Origin: Ignavibacteriales bacterium
Lineage (GTDB): Bacteria; Bacteroidota; Ignavibacteria; Ignavibacteriales; Ignavibacteriaceae
NCBI GenBank assembly: GCA_016700155.1
Contig: CP065001.1
Location: 4,526,001-4,590,000 of the forward strand
Length of the DNA stretch: 64,000 nt
Direction of reading: 5' to 3'
Shown here one piece after another: positions 34,640-42,435 of this stretch. Numbering within the stretch: the first letter of the stretch is position 1; each line of letters opens with the position of its first letter. The notes under the pieces are model-generated. The model saw only the letters and a list, made by a program, of their open reading frames with translations. It had not been told where the DNA came from and made no database searches. The position numbers and the translations under genes were made by a program.

Positions 34640-36003
34640 TTATTCCAGATGCCTTTAGCTTTTCTGTTTATTATTTTCGAGTACTGAACCGGCGCCCATA
34701 TTGCACCAACACCAAGAAATATGCAACCTGAAATCACGACTCCACTAAGATCAAGATCAAAATATTTTACAAGCAGAATAGAAACCGGAATATTTAAGAG
34801 TGCAATTAATATAGAATAATAAAACTGAAGTTTTATTTTCCCGATGCCATTCAGGAAGTAAGCGTAAATATTATTCCAGTTAAAAATAATAACATAAATT
34901 CCCATCAGAATTGAAAGCAAAAAAGGAACCTTTATCTCACTACCTACCCAGATGTTATAAACAAAATCGGAGGCGATTACCATCAACACAACAATGACTG
35001 ATAAGATAAACCATACATAGTGAATCTTTTTTATGGAATTTATTATCCAAGACATTTCATTTTTCGTATAAGCTTCAGTATATGCTGACCACAATGGAGT
35101 TAACACAACATTAAAGATCAAAGGAATAAAATAAAAATACCTGTAAGCAACATTGTAAACCGTTACCTGTTCGGGACCAAGCAACTGAGTTATTATTAAA
35201 TTCTGGGAGGCAAACATTATTACGCCTGACAATTGGATTACAAAAAACTTTAGTCCAAGTCCTACCAAATCTTTTGTGTAATGTTTATCAGAAGACTTTA
35301 TTGACGGCGCGACTTTTTTATAAATACTTCTAAAGAGTACAATTGAGGCGATAATAAAAATTATCAAAGGCATTAAAGAAGAAAAAACACCTAGCAATAT
35401 GAGGTTACTGCTTGTTGTTTTGTGCAATGCATAAATTGCAAGTAGTGTCAGAACATTTCCGAGGACACCCAAAAAACTGTTAAGAGCAGGTTTCTGATCC
35501 GCATTAATAACTGATGAAATGAGTTTTGTAAAAAAAAGTAATGAATATGTAATGAATACAAAAAAGATAGTCTCTTCCACTTCATTGCTGATACTCTGTG
35601 GAGAATTAAAAACAGATGTCCAGTCAATAAATGGGGCGATGATTACAAATGAAAGTATTAGTCCGGCTACAAGTTTAGCAAATACCGAATAAGCTGTGCT
35701 TATATATCTTTTAGCTTTCACTAAATCATTTTCAGCAAAAGATTCTGAGAGTTTATTCCTTAATCCATTCCCAATGCCAAAATCAAAATTATTTATCCAC
35801 ATCACAACAGAACTTAAAGTAACCCAGATACCATATTTGACTTCGCCAAGGTAATCAATTGAAAGCGGAACGAGCAACATTAGTGATATAAAATTTATGC
35901 CGTGCAGTATAAAGATCAGCATTATATTTTTCTTTGCTTTTCCTCCTCTTGTTTGACTATTAAAGTTGAAGGAATTTTTTAGCTCAGCTATAATATTAAT
36001 CAT
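34636..36003 (-). CDS. Wzx-type polysaccharide flippase
   Basis: A 455-residue integral membrane protein with about 12-14 helices and the early segment IFILHGINFISLMLLVPLSIDYLGEVKYGIWVTLSS. That is the usual start of the MOP/PST flippase superfamily, which moves undecaprenyl-linked repeat units across the inner membrane. The position between glycosyltransferases fits. Sequence in this family is poorly conserved, so the assignment rests on topology and the N-terminal motif. No Wzy polymerase lies next to it. Confidence 0.8.
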   Translation of the reverse strand: MINIIAELKNSFNFNSQTRGGKAKKNIMLIFILHGINFISLMLLVPLSIDYLGEVKYGIWVTLSSVVMWINNFDFGIGNGLRNKLSESFAENDLVKAKRYISTAYSVFAKLVAGLILSFVIIAPFIDWTSVFNSPQSISNEVEETIFFVFITYSLLFFTKLISSVINADQKPALNSFLGVLGNVLTLLAIYALHKTTSSNLILLGVFSSLMPLIIFIIASIVLFRSIYKKVAPSIKSSDKHYTKDLVGLGLKFFVIQLSGVIMFASQNLIITQLLGPEQVTVYNVAYRYFYFIPLIFNVVLTPLWSAYTEAYTKNEMSWIINSIKKIHYVWFILSVIVVLMVIASDFVYNIWVGSEIKVPFLLSILMGIYVIIFNWNNIYAYFLNGIGKIKLQFYYSILIALLNIPVSILLVKYFDLDLSGVVISGCIFLGVGAIWAPVQYSKIINRKAKGIWNK

Positions 36004-36043
36004 TGTCAGAAACTATGATGTTTTGATACTTCAATCGCGTTGT

Positions 36044-37111
36044 TTAATATAATGTCGTATTTAATCTTCCAGTGCTAGAGTCGTGATAAAATTCATAAGT
36101 TCTAATGTTTACAACAGTAAAATATATTTTTGCCATGTAATTAATGAATTTGCCTGGCAAACTTTCACCGTTATCAAGTTTATATGTCATAAATTTTATA
36201 ACATTCTTTTCATTTATAGATTTTTGCGACGCTAGTTTTTTTCTCTTATTAAGTACCAGGGATATATTCCTGATAAACCAAAAATAAGCTTGTAACAGCC
36301 CGGGTAGTGAATACTTTTTATATTTCTTGTGCCATCCAAAGATTAATGCAACAGAGAGTTTTGTTATAATATTGAACAGATATATCGGTATAAGTTTTAA
36401 ATTGGTCTTAAGTGAAAAGAACAAAAACATATTCAGTAGTCTGTTCCTTTCCTGAATAAACGTTTTTAATTGGTTAGGTGTCCGGTTAAATGAACCTCCT
36501 TCAAAGTGATAAATCTCTGAGTTGTTTGTATGATGGATTTCATATCCCATAAATCTTGCTCTTAGTCCAAGATATACATCTTCACTGTAAGCAAAATAGT
36601 CTTCGTCAAATGGTATTCCGAGTAAATCCTTTTTGTATATAAGACATGCGCCGCTGGATGAAAATATTTCTTCTTCTTTACTGAAGACAAGCATAATATT
36701 ATGACCTAGAAAATTTATTGAACCTTTTCTTTCCCAGTATTTCATTGGAGTGTGTTCATTTAAAATTAACGGAGAAGCAATTGCAACATTGTCTTTGTCC
36801 ACTGCCGCTACCAGGTTTTTAAGCCAGTTATCTTTTGTTACCGTGTCATTGTTCAGAAGTACAATTAATTCACCACTTGAGTGATTCACTCCAAGATTAT
36901 TTCCACCTGCAAAGCCGAGGTTCTTATCTGATTGAATCAATTTTATTTGTAGAAATTTCTCTCTGATAAAATCCGCACTACCATCGCTTGAATTATTATC
37001 GACTAAAATTATTTCATAGTCTGTAAAATCCTGTTTCAGCACTGATGAAATGCAATCATTCAAAAATCTTTTGCCGTTATAATTCAATATTACAATAGAT
37101 ACTTTTGGCAT
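36044..37111 (-). CDS. Glycosyltransferase family 2 (rhamnosyltransferase-like)
   Basis: A 355-residue GT2 enzyme. The N-terminal VSIVILNYNGKRFLNDCISSVLKQ, the IILVDNNSSDGS acidic pair, LGFAGGNNLGV and the metal site LLNNDTVT are the signature of the RfbF/WsaE group. The C-terminal part (about residues 220-300) has hydrophobic stretches that may bind the membrane. It probably adds one sugar of the repeat unit. It starts 45 bases after the upstream glycosyltransferase stop. Confidence 0.88.
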   Translation of the reverse strand: MPKVSIVILNYNGKRFLNDCISSVLKQDFTDYEIILVDNNSSDGSADFIREKFLQIKLIQSDKNLGFAGGNNLGVNHSSGELIVLLNNDTVTKDNWLKNLVAAVDKDNVAIASPLILNEHTPMKYWERKGSINFLGHNIMLVFSKEEEIFSSSGACLIYKKDLLGIPFDEDYFAYSEDVYLGLRARFMGYEIHHTNNSEIYHFEGGSFNRTPNQLKTFIQERNRLLNMFLFFSLKTNLKLIPIYLFNIITKLSVALIFGWHKKYKKYSLPGLLQAYFWFIRNISLVLNKRKKLASQKSINEKNVIKFMTYKLDNGESLPGKFINYMAKIYFTVVNIRTYEFYHDSSTGRLNTTLY

Positions 37112-37156
37112 ATTAATATTACAGCAAAAGTATAATCTTTATTTTTTCAACGAACG

Positions 37157-37963
37157 TTAACTCCATTTGTGATTCCTCCAAAGGGCGATAAGATATTTAA
37201 GCCCGAGCAAGTGAATAATTTTTTTAATCCTGACTCTGCTTATTCTTAAAACATAATTTTTTTTTGCTGAAAAATTCCATAATCCATGTTTAATTAAAGC
37301 TAACCTTGTTTCCTTGATTCCTTTTATTTCATTTTTCCAGGATTCACCGCCCGCATTCATCAAAGCTATTGGTTGACCTGAAAGGTATTTACCTTTATCT
37401 CTGAAGAGAGGAATGTTTTTTTCCAGCCGCACAATTAATTCATAGTCCATAGCATATTTAAATGAAGTATCATACATCCCGCACTTCTGATATAGTTCTT
37501 TTTTAATAAACATCGCAGGATGATTGTAGGGCATCGCTACGGAAAGATCACAGAGCAAAGGTTTTCTTAAATTTGAACCATAAATAGCATCTATAAATTT
37601 TATATCGCCATATACAAAACTCGGTTCACTTTCCTTAAAAAGATTTATTACTTCTTCAAAGACTTTATCATTGTAATATTCATCATCACTATTCAGAATG
37701 GCAATTACATTCCCGGATGAAGCATTAATACCTTTGTTAAAAGCGTCGGCAATACCTGAATCTGGTTCACTAATAATTTTTAGTTTATTATTTACTCCGT
37801 GTTCATTGTAAATATTCTGGATAATGTTAAGTGTATCATCATTACTCAGATTATCGATAACAATTTGTTCAAAATCCTGATGGGTCTGTTTTACTATTGA
37901 ATTAACATTCCGCGAAATACTTTTTGCAGAATTAAAAACTGGAGTAATAATAGATATCTTCAT
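37157..37963 (-). CDS. Glycosyltransferase family 2
   Basis: A 268-residue GT2 enzyme with ISIITPVFNSAKSISRNVNSIVKQ, IVIDNLSNDDT and the metal site AILNSDDEYY. The PSFVYGDIKFID and MPYNHPAMFIKKELY segments match the WcaA-like group of small GT2 enzymes found in O-antigen and exopolysaccharide loci. It is the first gene of the minus-strand operon that runs to 30733. The divergent plus-strand operon begins about 150 bases away. Confidence 0.87.
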   Translation of the reverse strand: MKISIITPVFNSAKSISRNVNSIVKQTHQDFEQIVIDNLSNDDTLNIIQNIYNEHGVNNKLKIISEPDSGIADAFNKGINASSGNVIAILNSDDEYYNDKVFEEVINLFKESEPSFVYGDIKFIDAIYGSNLRKPLLCDLSVAMPYNHPAMFIKKELYQKCGMYDTSFKYAMDYELIVRLEKNIPLFRDKGKYLSGQPIALMNAGGESWKNEIKGIKETRLALIKHGLWNFSAKKNYVLRISRVRIKKIIHLLGLKYLIALWRNHKWS

Positions 37964-38017
37964 TTGACAATAAAAAACAAATACCGGTCTGGTTTAGTTT
38001 TTCAGTATGTTAGTTTT

Positions 38018-38025
38018 TATTTTTG
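38018..38025 (+). promoter_or_regulatory. Candidate -7 box of the plus-strand glycosyltransferase operon
   Basis: TATTTTTG fits TAnnTTTG and lies 86 bases before the start at 38111 in the gap between the two divergent polysaccharide operons. No clean TTG sits 19-21 bases upstream, so support is modest. Confidence 0.3.
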
Positions 38026-38110
38026 AGTATAAGTTTATGAACAACTATAATTTACCTGATAATTACCTGCAAATATATGGCATTCCGCAGAAAATAAACC
38101 CAACAGGCAG

Positions 38111-39226
38111 ATGAAAACATCCATAAAAGTAATTATTATTTCATCGCGCGCTGACTATGGAGGTGGTCCGGAACATATTTTCAAACTTTTAAATTATTTA
38201 AAAGAGGACATGAATTTTTTTGTTGCCTGCCCAAAAGATCTTCCATACTGGGAAAGATATTGCAGTCTGATCGGGGCAGATAATCTAATTGAAATTCCGC
38301 ATCGTCAATTCAACCTAAAACATTTTTTCCGGCTTCTTAAGTTCATTGTTGAAAATAAGATTGCCATAATTCATTCTCATGGAAAAGGCGCAGGAATCTA
38401 TAGCCGTATTATTTCAGCCTTAACCGGAACTCCTGTTGTACATACTTTCCATGGTATTCATTACTATAAGTATGGAGCAATAAAAAAGAATATTCAACTA
38501 TTTATCGAAAAGGTATTAGCTTTTTTTACACGAAGATTTATTGTGGTTTCAGAGGGAGAAATGAAAACTGCAATTAATTTAAAGATTGCCAAAAAAGAAA
38601 AGCTTTCACTCATTCTTAATGGAGTAGAAATAGGAAATGAGATTGTTGAATATTCGAAAGTTAAGACAGCGAACCCGGTCATTTCAACGATAACGAGATT
38701 TGATCACGCTAAGAACCCTGAATTGCTTATCCCCATATTGAAGGCTTTGAATGAAAACGATAAGACTTTCTTAATAAAAACTATTGGCAGCGGAGAAAGT
38801 GAAAGTAGTATTAAAGCGGCGGCAGAAGAAATGGGATTAACATCAAAATTTATCTTTGGCGGGGCTTCTAATAATCCCAAAGAATATTTACTGAATTCAT
38901 TTTGTTATATTTCCACGTCCCGTGCGGAAGGACTTCCGCTTGGTGTTCTTGAAGCTATGTCTGTCGGCCTTCCGGTGGTTGCAACGAATGTCGTTGGCAA
39001 CAACGATATAATAGAGAATGGTGTAAATGGTTTTTTATATGATATTGATAAACCCGAATCAGCATCGAAAATTATTTCATCATTATATGAAGACGAAGTA
39101 CTCTGGAAAAAAATATCGGAAGCAGGCAGAAGAACAATCGAAATAAAATATAATATTGCCCGAATGATAAATCAGACTAAAGACGTTTACCTGGAAATAT
39201 TTAGCCGGGGAAAAATCAGTAAATGA
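38111..39226 (+). CDS. Glycosyltransferase family 4
   Basis: A 371-residue GT-B enzyme. The N-terminal half has ISSRADYGGGPEHIFKLLNYL and IIHSHGKGAGIYSRI. The C-terminal Glycos_transf_1 domain has STSRAEGLPLGVLEAMSVGLPVVATNVVGNNDII, with the EX7E-type nucleotide-sugar site. It probably adds a sugar to the lipid-linked repeat unit. It is the first gene of a three-gene plus-strand operon and overlaps the next gene by ATGA. Confidence 0.88.
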   Translation: MKTSIKVIIISSRADYGGGPEHIFKLLNYLKEDMNFFVACPKDLPYWERYCSLIGADNLIEIPHRQFNLKHFFRLLKFIVENKIAIIHSHGKGAGIYSRIISALTGTPVVHTFHGIHYYKYGAIKKNIQLFIEKVLAFFTRRFIVVSEGEMKTAINLKIAKKEKLSLILNGVEIGNEIVEYSKVKTANPVISTITRFDHAKNPELLIPILKALNENDKTFLIKTIGSGESESSIKAAAEEMGLTSKFIFGGASNNPKEYLLNSFCYISTSRAEGLPLGVLEAMSVGLPVVATNVVGNNDIIENGVNGFLYDIDKPESASKIISSLYEDEVLWKKISEAGRRTIEIKYNIARMINQTKDVYLEIFSRGKISK

Positions 39227-40353
39227 AAACAGCTATCGTACACGACTGGTTTGCAAGTTATGCCGGCTCTGAAAAATGTGTTGAGTCTTTTACAAACATC
39301 TGGACAGATGCTGATGTTTTTACTCTTTTCAATTTGTTGAACTATGAGGAATCACAAAAAGTATTTAAGAATAAAAACCTTAATACTTCATTTCTGCAAA
39401 AAGCTCCGTTCATAAAAACGAAACACAGGAATTATCTCCCATTTTTTCCTTATGCAATTGAACAGTTTGATGTTTCAGGTTATGATTTTGTTTTAACAAG
39501 TTCTCATGCGGTTGCGAAAGGGGTCATTACAAATTCAGATCAACTGAATATATGTTACTGTTACACCCCAATAAGGTATGCCTGGGACTTGTATCATCAA
39601 TACTTAAAAGCGGCAAACCTTACAAGTGGTATAAAAGGTTTCATTGCAAAGAATATACTTCATTACATAAGGATGTGGGATTCAACAACCGCAAACCGTG
39701 TTAATTATTTTGTTGGAATCTCTCACTACATTGCCAAAAGAATTGAAAAAATTTATGGCAGAAAAGCTGACGTTATTTATCCGCCTGTTGATACAAAGAA
39801 GTTTGAGTGCAGCACTACAAAAGATGATTACTACCTTGCGGCATCCCGTTTTGTCCCATACAAAAAAATCGATCTTATTGTTGAAACATTTAAAGATTTT
39901 GACGGAAGAAAATTAGTTCTTATCGGCGATGGTCCCGATCAGAATAAAATCCGGGCGTTGCTTTCAAAGAATGTTGAATACATCGGTTATCAACCCGATG
40001 TAAAACTAAAAGAGTATATGCAAAAAGCTAAAGCATTTATTTTTGCTGCCGAAGAAGATTTTGGAATTATTCCTGTGGAAGCACTATCCTGCGGCACTCC
40101 TGTAATTGCATTTAATAAAGGAGGAGCTTCCGAAACTATAATTGATGGTGAATCAGGAATTCATTTTAATGAGCAAAGTATAACATCCTTACGTGAAGCA
40201 ATTTTAAAATTCGAAAAGAATGAAAATAAATTTGATTCAGTGTTTCTGAATCAATACGCAAAAAAGTTTGACAGAAAAGTATTTGAAGAAAATATAACCC
40301 GCTATGTTGATGAGAAAAGCAATATTTTCTTTAACAGAAAAAACATGAAATAA
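39223..40353 (+). CDS. Glycosyltransferase family 4
   Basis: A 376-residue GT-B enzyme with the start TAIVHDWFASYAGSEKCVESF and the C-terminal AFIFAAEEDFGIIPVEALSCGTPVIAFNKGGASETI. It is of the type often found beside polyprenyl-phosphate sugar transferases, where it extends the first sugar. The start overlaps the preceding stop by four bases and the next gene begins 12 bases downstream. The donor sugar is not predictable. Confidence 0.88.
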   Translation: MKTAIVHDWFASYAGSEKCVESFTNIWTDADVFTLFNLLNYEESQKVFKNKNLNTSFLQKAPFIKTKHRNYLPFFPYAIEQFDVSGYDFVLTSSHAVAKGVITNSDQLNICYCYTPIRYAWDLYHQYLKAANLTSGIKGFIAKNILHYIRMWDSTTANRVNYFVGISHYIAKRIEKIYGRKADVIYPPVDTKKFECSTTKDDYYLAASRFVPYKKIDLIVETFKDFDGRKLVLIGDGPDQNKIRALLSKNVEYIGYQPDVKLKEYMQKAKAFIFAAEEDFGIIPVEALSCGTPVIAFNKGGASETIIDGESGIHFNEQSITSLREAILKFEKNENKFDSVFLNQYAKKFDRKVFEENITRYVDEKSNIFFNRKNMK

Positions 40354-40365
40354 GAAACTTTCAGA

Positions 40366-41766
40366 ATGCTTGCTAATAAAAAGTCTATATACTATCTGAG
40401 ACTCTTCCTTGATTTGTTCATAATAAACTTATCATTTCTTGCCAGCGCGGTATTTGCGCAGTCCTGGGAAATACTTCTTGAGCGGAACTATATGTTTATT
40501 CTTATGGCAGGTTTAAATTTTTCCTGGTATTTATTTTCAGATGTAATAAATTTTTATGATGATTTTAACACAAAACATTTTTCCTACCAGTTATTAAACG
40601 TACTGAAACTAGCAGCTCTACAGGTTATTGTGTCTATACTTTTCATCTTTGCTGCCAAGGAACTTTTGTTCACCAGAAATTTTATCCTGTATAATTCTCT
40701 GATAGTGATTTCGGTCATCAGTATCAGGATAATACTATTAAGAGTTATTCTGGGCAGTCTTATGAGAAAAGAAAAAAATCAGAAAAATCTGCTGATAGTC
40801 GGTGCCGGAGAAACGGGTCGGAGTATAAAAGAATTAATTGTAAAGCATCCTGAGTTCGGATTAAGATTTTCAGGATATGTCGATATTGAAAAAGATTCTG
40901 TGCTTATTGATGACTATTTAGGAACTACGGAAGAACTGGACAGGATAATCACTCAAATTAAAATTGATACGGTTGTAATAGCATTATCTTTAGTTGATCC
41001 TCTTCTTCTCGATAACATCATTCGTGTTTGTAATAAGCACGCGGTAAGGACGCATATTATTCCGGATTACTTTAAGTTTCTTTCAAAAAAATACCAGGTA
41101 AATCTTATCGGAGATTTTCCTGTAATTACCGTAAGGGCAGAACCGCTTTCAGAAATTCACTGGCGATTCCTTAAACGTATTTTCGATATAAATTTTTCAC
41201 TGTTAGTGTTTGCTCTTGTGCTTTGGTGGCTCATTCCTGTAATCTATTTGCTTAATCTCATTAATTCCCGCGGAAAACTTTTTTTCATACAGGAACGAAC
41301 AGGAGCACATGGAAAAACATTTAACTGTTATAAGTTCAGAACAATGCATGAGTCAAAACAAACAGATACTTTTGTACCGGTTGTTCAGGATGATCCAAGA
41401 ATAACAGAGCTCGGAAAAATATTAAGAAGAACGAACCTCGATGAGCTTCCCCAGTTCATTAATGTTTTTAAAGGTGATATGTCTGTTGTTGGTCCCCGTC
41501 CTCACATGATATCATTCCAAAAAATTTATGAGCAGATGGTTGAAGAAATAAAAATACGAAGCTGGGTCAAACCCGGCATAACGGGTTGGGCACAGATTCA
41601 CGGGCTTCGCGGTGATGTACCTGATTTTGAAGAAAATAAAAAACGAATGAAAAAAAGAATTGATTATGATCTATGGTACATTGAGAACTGGTCTCCTTGG
41701 CTCGATATACAGATAATTCTTCTGACTGGCTGGCAGATGGTTAAGGGTGATACAAAGGGCATTTAA
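40366..41766 (+). CDS. Polyprenyl-phosphate sugar phosphotransferase (WbaP/WcaJ type)
   Basis: A 466-residue initiating transferase that moves a sugar-1-phosphate from a nucleotide sugar to undecaprenyl phosphate. Four or five N-terminal helices are followed by a CoA-binding-like Rossmann domain (LLIVGAGETGRSI, about residues 140-230), one more helix (about 280), and the catalytic bacterial sugar transferase domain with KRIFDINFSL, CYKFRTMHES, RRTNLDELPQFINVFKGDMSVVGPRP and the C-terminal PGITGWAQIHGLRGD. It begins the repeat unit that the neighbouring glycosyltransferases extend. Confidence 0.93.
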   Translation: MLANKKSIYYLRLFLDLFIINLSFLASAVFAQSWEILLERNYMFILMAGLNFSWYLFSDVINFYDDFNTKHFSYQLLNVLKLAALQVIVSILFIFAAKELLFTRNFILYNSLIVISVISIRIILLRVILGSLMRKEKNQKNLLIVGAGETGRSIKELIVKHPEFGLRFSGYVDIEKDSVLIDDYLGTTEELDRIITQIKIDTVVIALSLVDPLLLDNIIRVCNKHAVRTHIIPDYFKFLSKKYQVNLIGDFPVITVRAEPLSEIHWRFLKRIFDINFSLLVFALVLWWLIPVIYLLNLINSRGKLFFIQERTGAHGKTFNCYKFRTMHESKQTDTFVPVVQDDPRITELGKILRRTNLDELPQFINVFKGDMSVVGPRPHMISFQKIYEQMVEEIKIRSWVKPGITGWAQIHGLRGDVPDFEENKKRMKKRIDYDLWYIENWSPWLDIQIILLTGWQMVKGDTKGI

Positions 41767-42435
41767 TCTTCTTGTCTGATTTTAAAAACAAACTCTTTAT
41801 TCTTTTTAATTTAAAACTTCTTTGATGCTTATAATTCAATATTGAATTTAATTTACAGGGCAGTAATTGCTGTTCATTAACTATTGATAAAAATATTTTT
41901 GAAAAAAATGTTTTATAGTAAATCAATTTTGTATAAGTTTGATCAGAGATAGAATTAATTATTTACAGGGAGAACAGGATGCAATACTCGATTTACGATG
42001 CATCTTTAATTCAGATAGAACTGCTCGATTCCATTCAAGGATCAACTTTCAATAACGCTGCTTATCCTGCGCAATACCCTGAATCATCATCATTGAATTT
42101 TCTCAATGATAGTTCATATGGCTGAAACCATAATTGTTGTTCATTAATAATTATTGAGGGAAAAATTTCAGGCATCGGCTGAAACAGAAAATTTCTATTC
42201 AGCCTGTTCATCGCGGGATAGAGCATAATCATATCCTGTTCAGTTTAATATTTGTTACTAAGTTGTCCGAACCCGCTGTTTATTTACCGGGATATTTTTA
42301 GTAAAAGATATTCAAGTCTAAATAAACCGAATTGTAATTCCTGGTCGGTCAAGTCTTTTTGAAATTGATAAAACATTATAGCGAAATGATTAGCTGTAAT
42401 ACTTATACAATCAATCCACTAAATAGAGGTTAACT
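41767..42435. other. 669-bp gap with a duplicated leader segment
   Basis: No long gene lies here. Two similar blocks occur. Block 1 has ATTTACAGGG (41851-41860) directly followed by TAATTGCTGTTCATTAA (41864-41880). Block 2 has ATTTACAGGG (41961-41970) and TAATTGTTGTTCATTAA (42131-42147), separated by about 160 bases that hold a small open frame (41979-42125). From 42148 to the start of the Kelch protein at 42436 I see only A+T-rich leader, with AGAGG before the ATG. Confidence 0.5.
41979..42125 (+). CDS. Small ORF, 48 residues, unknown
   Basis: The frame opens at ATG 41979 after the purine-rich stretch ACAGGGAGAACAGG and ends at TGA 42125. The product starts MQYSIYDASLIQIELLDSIQ and is rich in Ser, Asn and Tyr, with no signal peptide or membrane segment. 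It resembles nothing I know. It lies inside the interrupted second copy of the duplicated block, so it may be a small inserted cassette or a chance frame. Support is only the ribosome-binding-like sequence. Confidence 0.3.
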   Translation: MQYSIYDASLIQIELLDSIQGSTFNNAAYPAQYPESSSLNFLNDSSYG

